From: Microcoleus vaginatus HSN003
Lineage (GTDB): Bacteria; Cyanobacteriota; Cyanobacteriia; Cyanobacteriales; Microcoleaceae
Direction of reading: 5' to 3'
DNA length: 64,000 bases
Assembly (NCBI RefSeq): GCF_022701255.1
Contig: NZ_CP031705.1
Coordinates: 3,968,001-4,032,000 of the forward strand
Shown here piece by piece: positions 7,647-15,965 of this stretch. The translations under genes and the position numbers were made by a program. The stretch's first letter is position 1. Each line of letters opens with the position of its first letter. Below the pieces are notes generated by a model. It had not been told where the DNA came from. It saw nothing but the letters and a program-made list of their open reading frames with translations, and searched no databases.

Positions 7647-10600
7647 CTAATGACTCATGACCATTTCCTTTGTGTTTTCGGCAGCCAGCGCTGATACTTC
7701 CTGGCAAATGGGAATCTCGATGACAAACTCTGCACCTTCCCCGGGCGCGGAAATACACTGCACTTTGCCTCGGTGCTTTTCAACTATAATCTGATAGCTG
7801 ATAGACAGTCCCAAGCCGGTGCCTTTGCCGACGGGTTTAGTAGTATAAAATGGGTCGAACAACTTGTGAATAACTTCTTGATTGATTCCCATCCCGTTGT
7901 CGGCAATCCGAATTGTTACAGTGTCTGAATTCGCACTGGTGCTAATCCGAATTCTGTTGGGGTTACAATATATTTCTTTTGAAGAACGCTTGCTGTTGTA
8001 CTCTTCGAGGGCGTCGATCGCATTTGCTAAAAGATTCATAAATACTTGATTGAGCTGACCTACATAGCACTCAACTTGGGGGAAGTTGCCGTATTCTTTG
8101 ATAATCTCAATAGCGGGACGAAGTGGATTACCTTTGATCCGGTGCTGCAAAATTACCAAAGTGCTTTCGATTCCTTCGTGAATGTCTACTCGCTTCATCT
8201 GCGATTCGTCGAGTCGGGAAAAGTTGCGTAAGGATACAACTAAGTCGCGGATGCGATCGGCGCCTACTTTCATTGATTCCAAAATCTTCGTAAAGTCTTC
8301 CATTAAGAAATCGATTTCAAGATCTTCGGCTGCTTCTACAATTTCCGGGACGGGATTTGGGTATTTTTCCTGGTAAAGGTGGAGCAAACCGAGCAAGTCT
8401 GTGGCGTATTCGTTGGCGTGGGTGATGTTGCCGTAGATGAAGTTAATCGGATTGTTAATTTCGTGGGCGACGCCGGCGACTAGCTGCCCGAGAGAAGAGA
8501 TTTTTTCGGTTTGGATTAGTTGAGTTTGAGTTTGGTGCAACTCGTGGACAGCTTTTTCGAGCTCGGCTGCTTGCGATCGATACTGTCCCTCGGACTGCTT
8601 GAGTGCTTCCAAAACTTGGACTCGATCGCTAATATCGGTGTGAGTACCCACCCATTCGCGAATGCTGCCGTCTGCTGCTAAAACTGGAACTCCGCGCACC
8701 CAGAAGTGTCTGTAGCTACCGTCTGCTGCCCGCAAGCGGTGCTCGATTTCGTAGAGACTTTTGGCTTCTACTGCGCGCATCCAAGCTTGCGCCGTGATCG
8801 GGCGATCGTCTGGGTGAATTGCCGAAACCCAGTTTTCTGTGGCTTCCTCGAAAGTTTGACCTGTATATGCCATCCAATCGATCGGCGCGATCGGCTTTCC
8901 CTGGGCGTCTGTCATCCATACCAGTTGCGCGGTGGCCCTTGCGAGCGATCGGTATCTTTCCTCGCTCAGACGCACAAATTCATCGGCTTCTCGGCTGGCT
9001 GTCACGTCGCGCAAAATTGCTGTGAATATGATTTCGCCTGCAACTTCGAGTTTGGAAATAGAAGCTTCGGCGGGAAATTCCGTACCGTCTCGGCGACGGG
9101 CGAAAATTTCTTTGCGGTTGCCCATTTTTCGGGCTTGTTTAAGGCCGCAGCCGAAATTGCTGACGAGGTGACTATGAGCCCTGGTAAAAGCTTCGGGCAA
9201 CAGCAGACTCAGGGATTGCCCGATCGCCTCAGCAGCCGTCCACCCAAAAATCCGTTCTGCACCTTGGTTGAACAGGATAATTTTTTGCTCAGCATCCACG
9301 GAAATAATCGCATCGTCGGCAATGTCTACAATGCCGGCGAAACGAGCTTGAGACAGTTGCAGCGCTTGTTCAGCTTGTTTGCGATCGCTGATGTCGCGGG
9401 CGATCGTCGAAATGTATGTGAGTTTGTCGTCCGGTGCGGAGTGGGAGATAAGGACTTGGCTGATGGGAATTTCGAGTCCCGATGTTGAGACGAAGGCTGT
9501 TTCTCCGCTCCAAACGCCCCCGGAAACAGCGGTGGCGATCGCTTGTTTCAAAGTGCTACGGGCTGAGGCTGCCGTGAATTCTGCAACTTGTCGGTGGGAT
9601 ATATCTTCGTTTTCGCCTATACCCACCATTTTTCTGCCTGCTTTGTTGATGTAAACGGCGCGTCCTTCGAGGTCGCAGATACCTACAAAATCCGGGGTTG
9701 CTTCCAGAATTGCTGCCAGACTTCTGTTGGCGATTTCGGCTTGTTTGCTTTCAGTAATATCCCGCGAGATGGTAACTATACCGCTAATATTTCCTAGTCC
9801 GTCCCGGTAAGCACTTTTTGTAGAAAGAAATGTCCTCAAATTTCCTTTGACTGGCAGGTCTTCTTCGATCGCCTGCGTTTGGCCGGCTGTCATAATTGGG
9901 CGATCGGTTTTTCTAATTAGGTCGGCAATTTCCGGGTGAAATAACTCGCTGTCATCTCTGCCGATAATGTCGTCTACCGACTTGCCAATTATACTGGCTC
10001 CCGCAGCATTGAGCATCAGATAACGGCCCTGAATATCTTTAACAAATAGGGCTGTCGGCGTACTATTGATGACGGCAAGCAACAGGTTGTAGTTTTTTTG
10101 AAGTGCCTGCTTAGTTGTTTTAGTGTCGAAAATTTGCTCCTGCAATTGCTCATTGGCGAGTTGCAGTTGGATAGTGCGTTTCTCAACTTTAGTTTCTAAG
10201 TCTGATTTAGCTTTCCTCAGTCCCAGTTCCGCTCGATATCGCTTCCGGTCTGCGCTGCAAAGAGTTTTGGCATTCTGCCAAATCAGAACTGTAAAAATAA
10301 TCACGTTCAATACGGTTAACAGCGATATCCCTACCTCCGATGTGTAGGCTTGTAACCGCTCTCCCGAGATGATGAAATAACCGACTAGAGGCGGGATAAT
10401 AATTGCCCGTGGTAACAAGCGCCGCGCCATGATGCCGCCCGCGCGATCGCTCGTCATTACTGCGATCAATCCTCGCTCTGGACTGGCAAATAAAATGCCG
10501 AAGCTCAGCAACATAAATGCTGCGGAGGTGTGCAAAGCCATTCCTGTATTATTGCCAATTTGGTAAAATAAAGCTTTGTTGTAGAGGTAGCCTATCAAAC

Positions 10601-11153
10601 CCGTAAATGCAATTAAAAATGCTGAACAGCTTAAGATTTGAATCCGCAGGTATTTAGGCCGACGTTCTGACAGCAGCAGCAGCGCTGTTCCCAACAATAA
10701 AAAAGCACCAGCAGTATTCGGCGCCATGCGTCCTGGTGTTCCGCGGCTTGTCAACCTATAACTTTCTTTAAATAGCAGTTGGTCGATGCCTAAGTCTAAA
10801 TTAAAGCTATATTGAGCTAGGGTTAATACGCTAATTAATATAATTAAAAATGAACATCCCCAAATTAAATATTTATGAGGTTTTTGAGGCTTTCTTGCTG
10901 TTAATTTGGCGCGCCGGATCTGTTGGATGAATAGAGAAAACCCGCCCAAAATAAAGCAGACCGCAGTATTGGCTTTCATGGTAACGAGTCCGGGCAGAAT
11001 GCTTTTTAAGAGTGGCAGATCGAATATCCAACCCAAAAGGACTGTACAGCCGATCGCCATTACTGCAATACTCGCTTTTTTGGAAAAAGACTCGACAGCA
11101 GCCATTCGGGTTGAGGGCGTTTGCCGTTGTTGTGCTCGTTCAAAAACTTCCAA
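7647..11153 (-). CDS. Membrane-anchored multi-PAS sensor histidine kinase
   Basis: This is a 1168-residue kinase. Residues about 25-295 form roughly eight hydrophobic helices, a large membrane sensor-like module. A coiled coil (about 300-350) leads into four PAS/PAC units (about 352-475, 478-600, 603-730, 735-860), most ending in the PAC signature DITxxKQAE or DISDRKQAE. The phospho-acceptor helix is SLGQLVAGVAHEINNP (H in AHEINN) with the cyanobacterial insertion NFIYGN. The ATPase has N-box NLLANAIDALEE, then DNGMGI, PFYTTKPVGKGTGLGL. The start is TTG at 11153, supported by GAGGG about 10 bases upstream; ATG at 11105 is an alternative without a ribosome site. There is no receiver domain and no adjacent response regulator. 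Confidence 0.92.
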   Translation of the reverse strand: MEVFERAQQRQTPSTRMAAVESFSKKASIAVMAIGCTVLLGWIFDLPLLKSILPGLVTMKANTAVCFILGGFSLFIQQIRRAKLTARKPQKPHKYLIWGCSFLIILISVLTLAQYSFNLDLGIDQLLFKESYRLTSRGTPGRMAPNTAGAFLLLGTALLLLSERRPKYLRIQILSCSAFLIAFTGLIGYLYNKALFYQIGNNTGMALHTSAAFMLLSFGILFASPERGLIAVMTSDRAGGIMARRLLPRAIIIPPLVGYFIISGERLQAYTSEVGISLLTVLNVIIFTVLIWQNAKTLCSADRKRYRAELGLRKAKSDLETKVEKRTIQLQLANEQLQEQIFDTKTTKQALQKNYNLLLAVINSTPTALFVKDIQGRYLMLNAAGASIIGKSVDDIIGRDDSELFHPEIADLIRKTDRPIMTAGQTQAIEEDLPVKGNLRTFLSTKSAYRDGLGNISGIVTISRDITESKQAEIANRSLAAILEATPDFVGICDLEGRAVYINKAGRKMVGIGENEDISHRQVAEFTAASARSTLKQAIATAVSGGVWSGETAFVSTSGLEIPISQVLISHSAPDDKLTYISTIARDISDRKQAEQALQLSQARFAGIVDIADDAIISVDAEQKIILFNQGAERIFGWTAAEAIGQSLSLLLPEAFTRAHSHLVSNFGCGLKQARKMGNRKEIFARRRDGTEFPAEASISKLEVAGEIIFTAILRDVTASREADEFVRLSEERYRSLARATAQLVWMTDAQGKPIAPIDWMAYTGQTFEEATENWVSAIHPDDRPITAQAWMRAVEAKSLYEIEHRLRAADGSYRHFWVRGVPVLAADGSIREWVGTHTDISDRVQVLEALKQSEGQYRSQAAELEKAVHELHQTQTQLIQTEKISSLGQLVAGVAHEINNPINFIYGNITHANEYATDLLGLLHLYQEKYPNPVPEIVEAAEDLEIDFLMEDFTKILESMKVGADRIRDLVVSLRNFSRLDESQMKRVDIHEGIESTLVILQHRIKGNPLRPAIEIIKEYGNFPQVECYVGQLNQVFMNLLANAIDALEEYNSKRSSKEIYCNPNRIRISTSANSDTVTIRIADNGMGINQEVIHKLFDPFYTTKPVGKGTGLGLSISYQIIVEKHRGKVQCISAPGEGAEFVIEIPICQEVSALAAENTKEMVMSH

Positions 11154-11688
11154 TTTCTCGATCCCTCTAATTATTGGGTTTCTACGTATCTAAGGTAACA
11201 ATAAACACTCTCGTAATATTGTTGCCTACTATACAAAGCTCCTTAAGATTTTCTTAAAAGTGCTAATCATAAAATATGAATTATTTTATCTAACTTTAGA
11301 TAGATAGTCAACGGCAGGTTGAAAGCTCTTATTTAGAAGGCATTCGGCAGAATTCAATAATTTTTATTTTTTGTAAATTAAAACAAAAGATTCCTTGTTC
11401 CTTGTTCCTTGTCCTCTCGATCTCGGAAATTGGCACCCTATTCATCGGCAAGACCGAGTGTTTTTACTCAGTACATTCAGGCGTCATAGTAGCGGATTAG
11501 TCAATCGGCAACACTATCGCTCGGATTGTCAAGCGGCTGCTGTGGCTGTGGGAAATTCGGCAGAACAGATAAGACTCGGCGGTTGAAACCGCTACTACAA
11601 AAACAAAGTCCCAGCAGAGAGGGACTAAAGAGGGGATATTAAAGTCGGGTTTGGTAACTGTCAACTGTCAACTGTCAAATGACAACAG
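11154..11688. repeat. Intergenic region with dispersed palindrome and heptamer tract
   Basis: There is no convincing gene. The AT-rich first 240 bases upstream of the kinase probably hold its promoter. At 11574-11632 lies a dispersed element with GGCGGTTGAAACCGC and a second hairpin AGTCC...GGACT. From 11655 to 11695 CAACTGT/CAACAGT heptamers run directly into the stop codon of the next minus-strand gene. Confidence 0.65.
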
Positions 11689-12858
11689 TCAACTAACTCC
11701 CAAGTGTTGAAGTGCTTGCAAAGCTTCGGTTGCTGACGGGTAACGCTGTGGGAAATGGTAAAGCACCATCTTGTCTAAAACGCTAGCCAACTTCGGGGTG
11801 ACAGTTGCATTTTTCTGCCAGATGAGATTGCCTAAATTATCAACTTTAAGTTGTTTCGGGCGCATCCCTGTCAAGGCCTGAATCCCGATGATGCCGACAG
11901 CATAGATGTCGCTGCACAATTTCGGGGAACCGATGGCTTGTTCGGGGGGGATGTAATCTTGCTGAGTACCGCCGCGCGATTTCGTTTGACCGATGCTGTG
12001 GTGCGAGGTATTAATTTCTTTAACTGCCCCAAAGTCAATTAATACAATTTTGTTATCAGATGTGCGCCTGATTAAGTTTTGAGGGTGAACATCGCGGTGA
12101 ATTACATCTTGTTTATGAACAAAAACAAGCACTTCTAAGATATCTTTCAGCAAAGCAAGAACCTGATCTTCTTCCCAGGGTTGACCTTCAATTAGTTCTT
12201 GATACAGGGGTTGCCCTTCGATGAATTGATAGACTAAATAAAAATATCCATCTTCTTCAAAGCGAGCTAACAATTCCGGTATCCGATCGTGTTGGCCCAA
12301 TCGATATAAAACGCGCGTTTCTCGATCGAATAGCTGACTGGTTCTTTCCGACTGACTTTTCAGGCGCTTGACGAGACATAAAGGTCGATCGGGCAAATTT
12401 TCATCTTCAGCCAGATAGGTATCGCTGTACTCCGTGCTTACCAAATGTTCTCTGATTCGGTAACGCATTCGCAGCAGCTTTTGCAACATCGGATCAAGAG
12501 AATTAGTTGGTTGTGTGCCTTTTTGTACCGATCTCATGATGCAGTCCCAAAGATTTGCTCCGACTACTTTTTCTTCTGATCCAATAATTCCTGCTTGCTT
12601 CAATACTTTGGTGAGATCTTTCCACAAGTTGTAGCCGACATAGCGCCCCAGGTAGCATACTGTGTACCCGCGGGCGATCGGATCATTTTCCTGAATTTCT
12701 TTGTACGTCAAACCACCTACAACACCTCGAATTATCGACTGTTGCAACCGACTCAGGTGTTTTTCAGTTTGTTCGTATACGAGATTGTCCAAAAACAATA
12801 TTGCTTCTTCTACAGTCATAGCTTCATGTGTTAAGTTATTGGTACACGCTCTGCACAT
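11689..12858 (-). CDS. Ser/Thr protein kinase with N-terminal vMAP-type domain
   Basis: This is a 389-residue protein. Residues about 14-110 match the vWA-MoxR-associated (vMAP) N-terminal winged-helix module common in cyanobacteria (LSRLQQSIIRG, GLTYKEIQE, GYNLWKDLTKVLK). The protein kinase domain follows (about 150-389): ATP lysine in LVKRLKS, catalytic loop HRDVHPQNLI, DFG in LIDFGAVKEI, and an APE-like segment IPPEQAIG. The glycine loop is poorly conserved. The start at 12858 has AGGA seven bases upstream, better than the internal ATG at 12819. The last residues and stop codon fall inside a heptamer repeat tract, so the natural C-terminus may have been trimmed or extended by repeat invasion. 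Confidence 0.9.
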   Translation of the reverse strand: MCRACTNNLTHEAMTVEEAILFLDNLVYEQTEKHLSRLQQSIIRGVVGGLTYKEIQENDPIARGYTVCYLGRYVGYNLWKDLTKVLKQAGIIGSEEKVVGANLWDCIMRSVQKGTQPTNSLDPMLQKLLRMRYRIREHLVSTEYSDTYLAEDENLPDRPLCLVKRLKSQSERTSQLFDRETRVLYRLGQHDRIPELLARFEEDGYFYLVYQFIEGQPLYQELIEGQPWEEDQVLALLKDILEVLVFVHKQDVIHRDVHPQNLIRRTSDNKIVLIDFGAVKEINTSHHSIGQTKSRGGTQQDYIPPEQAIGSPKLCSDIYAVGIIGIQALTGMRPKQLKVDNLGNLIWQKNATVTPKLASVLDKMVLYHFPQRYPSATEALQALQHLGVS

Positions 12859-13422
12859 TTTTTTTCCTAAAATAGTAACTTGCCAGGGAGGATCTACAGC
12901 TTTCCACTCACCAATTAGCCAGTACCCCTGGCGTTGCGATCGGGCAACTGAAAACTGCTGTATTTAGCTTATACATGATTTAACTTTACTTTGATTGCTT
13001 GTCTACTTATTGCAATATATTTTTACAAATATGACTTTTATGACTTTAACTTCTGAATTTTATGAATTGACCTTATAAGGAGTTTGGGTTATTATAAGAA
13101 TTAATTTTTTTAAGGCAAGTAAATCTATGAGGCTTTTAAAAACATAGCCGTTATAACCTCCCGGTTAATGGGGGACAATACATCTGAAAGCGTTACTTGG
13201 TCGATCGCCAATCCAACGCCATGAATTCCAACGCTATCTGAGGCTTTGTGGAAGATATAACGCCGACTCAACTTCCAAGCCGCAGCATATCGGTTCAGGA
13301 ATTTTCATCATTTTTCATAGGTTTGTAGTGAGGGCGCAGAGTCTTCTTCAATGGAGATTAAGGACTAAACTCATTACTACAAACAACGTCACATTTTGGA
13401 AAAATTACAATCTTTTTAACTT
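12859..13422. other. Intergenic region with one long-range inverted repeat
   Basis: These 564 bases hold no gene. At 13319-13385, GTTTGTAGTGAG and CTCATTACTACAAAC form the arms of a hairpin enclosing GGCGCAGAG...GGACTAAA. This form belongs to a dispersed cyanobacterial palindrome family. It ends about 40 bases before the subtilase start. The AT-rich section 12960-13100 probably contains the promoter of the kinase. Confidence 0.55.
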
Positions 13423-15117
13423 ATGTTAGGCATCTACACCAATCCTACCGATCGCCCTTTTGTCATTCAACAGCCAAACAGGAGCGCCACATCAGCATTT
13501 CCGGTTAACAACGACTTGCCCAAGCTAGCGATCGATCCATTCAAGGTTTCTAGTTATAGTGCTGAATCTAGCTTTCCTAATGTCGCAGCATTCAGCACCG
13601 ACCCACAGACACAAACTACGGATTTTATTGTACCTAATGCCAGCCCTGACTTCAGTTACTCTGTGAGCGATGCTCAACTCAAACCGCAGTCACAGTCAGC
13701 GAGTCCAAACACTGATCCCCTAACGGGAACAATATCTGCCTCTCAGTTGAATTTTTCCGATCCAGGTAACTCTCTTTTGACAGCTCGTAATGTTGTTGGC
13801 GTTCAGAACGGTAGCATCAGCTTAACGGAGTTCGTGGGAACCGGGGATATCGACGATTTCTACCGATTCGATACCAACACTAATAGCAATTTTAGCCTGC
13901 GTCTCGACGGTTTGACGGCGGATGCTGACGTACGGTTAATTCAAGATAGAAACAGCAACGGTGTTTTTGATTGGGGTGAAAGTATTGGCTACTCTTTTGA
14001 GAGTGACACTATCCCGGATGTGATTAATTTATCCAATCTGGCTCCAGGGACATACTATGTCGAAGTCTCTAGCTACTCAGGCTCTACCAATTACAACCTG
14101 ACTGTTTCTGCAACACCTGTGCCTGTATTGCCTGATATTCCTACACCTAACGGTGCTTTTAATCGCAATTACGGCTATGGTTTAGTGAATGCAAATGCAG
14201 CAGTTAGCCGCACCCTGAACCGCTCAACTCTCTTCCCTGATGTTCCTAATTTGGGCGAGAATAATTGGGGGCGAGACGCGATAAATGCGCCCGAAGTTTG
14301 GGATCAGAACATTACAGGAAATGGGATTGTTGTAGCTGTCATTGATAGTGGTGTTAACTACACCCATCCCGACTTGGATAATAATATTTGGCAGAACGCT
14401 GATGAAATTGCCGAAAATGGCATCGATGACGATCGCAACGGATTTATTGATGATATTCGGGGTTGGGATTTTCTGTATAATGACAACTACCCAATGGATC
14501 TGTCTCCCGATGGTCACGGGACTCATATAGCAGGTGCGATCGCGGCGGAACGAAATGATTTTGGTATCACAGGAGTTGCGCCCAATGCTAAGATTATGCC
14601 TGTCAGAGTGTTGCCCGCCTTTGGTTACGGCGAGTGGAATAATGTTGCTGCTGGAATCCGGTATGCTGCTGATAATGGAGCAAATGTAATTAACCTCAGT
14701 ATTGGAAATGAGTTTTACCCTTCCAACGTAGTAAATGACGCAATTGAGTATGCAAATAACAAAGGCTCTGTTGTGGTGATAGCAGCGGGAAATTCGGGTT
14801 TTAGCCAACCTGATTATCCTGCTCGTAATGCCGATCACAGGGGAATTGCCGTGGGCAGTATTGATATAAACGGCAGGATGGCTGACACCTCGAACGGTGC
14901 GGGTTCCACACCTTTGGATTACGTAGTTGCTCCGGGAGTAGACATCTATTCTACAACTCCCTATAGCGCCTATGACACCCTAACTGGCACGTCTTTTGCA
15001 ACGCCACACGTAGCGGGTGTAGCGGCTTTAGTTTTGAATGCTAATCCGACTTTAACTCCGGCTCAAGTTGAATACATTTTGACGACAACAGCTAATCGGA
15101 ATGGGGTGACTGTATAG
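13423..15117 (+). CDS. Subtilisin-like serine protease (S8) with N-terminal PPC domain
   Basis: This is a 564-residue peptidase. The S8 triad is complete: Asp308 in VAVIDSGVNYTHPDL, His365 in DGHGTHIAGAIA, and Ser524 in LTGTSFATPHVAGVAAL. Residues about 125-230 are a pre-peptidase C-terminal (PPC) beta domain (GDIDDFYRFD ... LAPGTYYVEVSSYSG), here on the N-terminal side. Between them lies NYGYGLVNANAAV, a motif usually found just after the S8 fold, then FPDVPNLGENNWGRDAINAPEVW before the catalytic core. I have seen this order in other cyanobacterial S8 proteases. The first 120 residues are low complexity and no classical signal peptide is visible. It stands alone, with a convergent gene downstream. 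Confidence 0.92.
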   Translation: MLGIYTNPTDRPFVIQQPNRSATSAFPVNNDLPKLAIDPFKVSSYSAESSFPNVAAFSTDPQTQTTDFIVPNASPDFSYSVSDAQLKPQSQSASPNTDPLTGTISASQLNFSDPGNSLLTARNVVGVQNGSISLTEFVGTGDIDDFYRFDTNTNSNFSLRLDGLTADADVRLIQDRNSNGVFDWGESIGYSFESDTIPDVINLSNLAPGTYYVEVSSYSGSTNYNLTVSATPVPVLPDIPTPNGAFNRNYGYGLVNANAAVSRTLNRSTLFPDVPNLGENNWGRDAINAPEVWDQNITGNGIVVAVIDSGVNYTHPDLDNNIWQNADEIAENGIDDDRNGFIDDIRGWDFLYNDNYPMDLSPDGHGTHIAGAIAAERNDFGITGVAPNAKIMPVRVLPAFGYGEWNNVAAGIRYAADNGANVINLSIGNEFYPSNVVNDAIEYANNKGSVVVIAAGNSGFSQPDYPARNADHRGIAVGSIDINGRMADTSNGAGSTPLDYVVAPGVDIYSTTPYSAYDTLTGTSFATPHVAGVAALVLNANPTLTPAQVEYILTTTANRNGVTV

Positions 15118-15130
15118 CATCCATCGGGTA

Positions 15131-15162
15131 AATGAGACAGGGGTTTAAACCCCTGTCGTGGG
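15131..15162. repeat. Short palindrome between convergent genes
   Basis: GACAGGGGTTTAAACCCCTGTC is a perfect inverted repeat between the subtilase (ending 15117) and the convergent muramidase-like gene (ending 15198). It belongs to the same palindrome family as 5988 and could act as a bidirectional transcription barrier, though no clear U-run follows. Confidence 0.6.
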
Positions 15163-15197
15163 ACTACTACAACTTGGAGAAAATTAATCCGCCCTGC

Positions 15198-15866
15198 TTA
15201 ATTCTTAATCTTATTCACATAGCCCCACAAACTATAATCGCGACTCAGCCAACCCCGGAAAAAAGCCATTTGAGTCGGATCTTCTTGCACCCGTTTGTAG
15301 CGGTAAATAATTCGTTCATTAATCATTTGCAGCGCGGTATTTCTGTTATTTGCCCCTTTTAGCGCTTCCTTGGTGCGGGCATCAAAAACTCCCGTTTGCG
15401 GCAATCCTAAGGCTTGCTGAAGAAAGGTAATAGAGTTATTAATACCGAAATTAACGGCGGTGTCAAACATGACGATCGCCAAAGCCGGCTGCATCGTGCC
15501 CGATAGGCTCGAGTCCCAGTAATATTTATAAATTTCTAGGAGCTCTGCTTCCGACATCTGCGTCACGTCGAGAGGCGGAAGCCCACGACTGTAGCGGTAG
15601 GCGTTGTATTCCGTTTGCAAGACGCCCCGATAAGTTCTGCCGCCCTTATCGGCTGGGTGATTGCTGAATCCACCCTCAAAATAGAGGGTGAAATAAAGAG
15701 CCGTTTGAAATAATTTCTGCCGAAAGCTGGCTGTCTGCTGCTGCTGTGCGAAACTCTTTTGGGCAAAGGGTAAGGGGATTGCTAAGGTTAACAAGAGTAT
15801 CCCCAGCAGGAGGTTTGGTTTCCACTTAATGTTATGTTGGCGCTGTGTCGCTTGCTTGTCGCTCAT
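15198..15866 (-). CDS. GH108-type N-acetylmuramidase-like exported protein
   Basis: This is a 222-residue protein. After a charged start it has a hydrophobic export signal (LLLGILLLTLAIPLPFA, about 20-38) with a likely signal-peptidase site before QKSFAQQQ. The mature part has the GH108 signature around its catalytic Glu, YFEGGFSNHPADKGGRTYRG, followed by the peptidoglycan-binding-like second half (ALGLPQTGVFDARTKEAL). The family cleaves peptidoglycan glycan chains and is common in phage endolysins and export helpers. I chose ATG at 15866 because it places the signal peptide near the N-terminus and avoids overlap with the divergent gene; an upstream start at 15917 adds 17 residues. It diverges from the GT41 gene. 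Confidence 0.85.
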   Translation of the reverse strand: MSDKQATQRQHNIKWKPNLLLGILLLTLAIPLPFAQKSFAQQQQTASFRQKLFQTALYFTLYFEGGFSNHPADKGGRTYRGVLQTEYNAYRYSRGLPPLDVTQMSEAELLEIYKYYWDSSLSGTMQPALAIVMFDTAVNFGINNSITFLQQALGLPQTGVFDARTKEALKGANNRNTALQMINERIIYRYKRVQEDPTQMAFFRGWLSRDYSLWGYVNKIKN

Positions 15867-15965
15867 AAATTCTCTGTGACGATCGCCCGTAATTCCGCTA
15901 AAACTGCTACTCTGCAAAATAATATAGATTCAACCTTTAACTTGATAGCACAGATAGGCCGCCAA

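Noticed and set aside
8706-9488. 260-codon open frame on the plus strand
   Set aside because: It lies entirely opposite the PAS region of the histidine kinase, has Cys-rich random composition and no start signal; it is a shadow of GC-biased codons.
14224-14838. 204-codon minus-strand frame inside the subtilase
   Set aside because: Composition is rich in Ile and Ser with no domain; the plus strand encodes an S8 catalytic core with a complete triad.
15834-15965. Upstream extension of the GT41 gene
   Set aside because: It overlaps the start of the divergent muramidase-like gene and lacks a ribosome site; TPR helices begin only after 15966.
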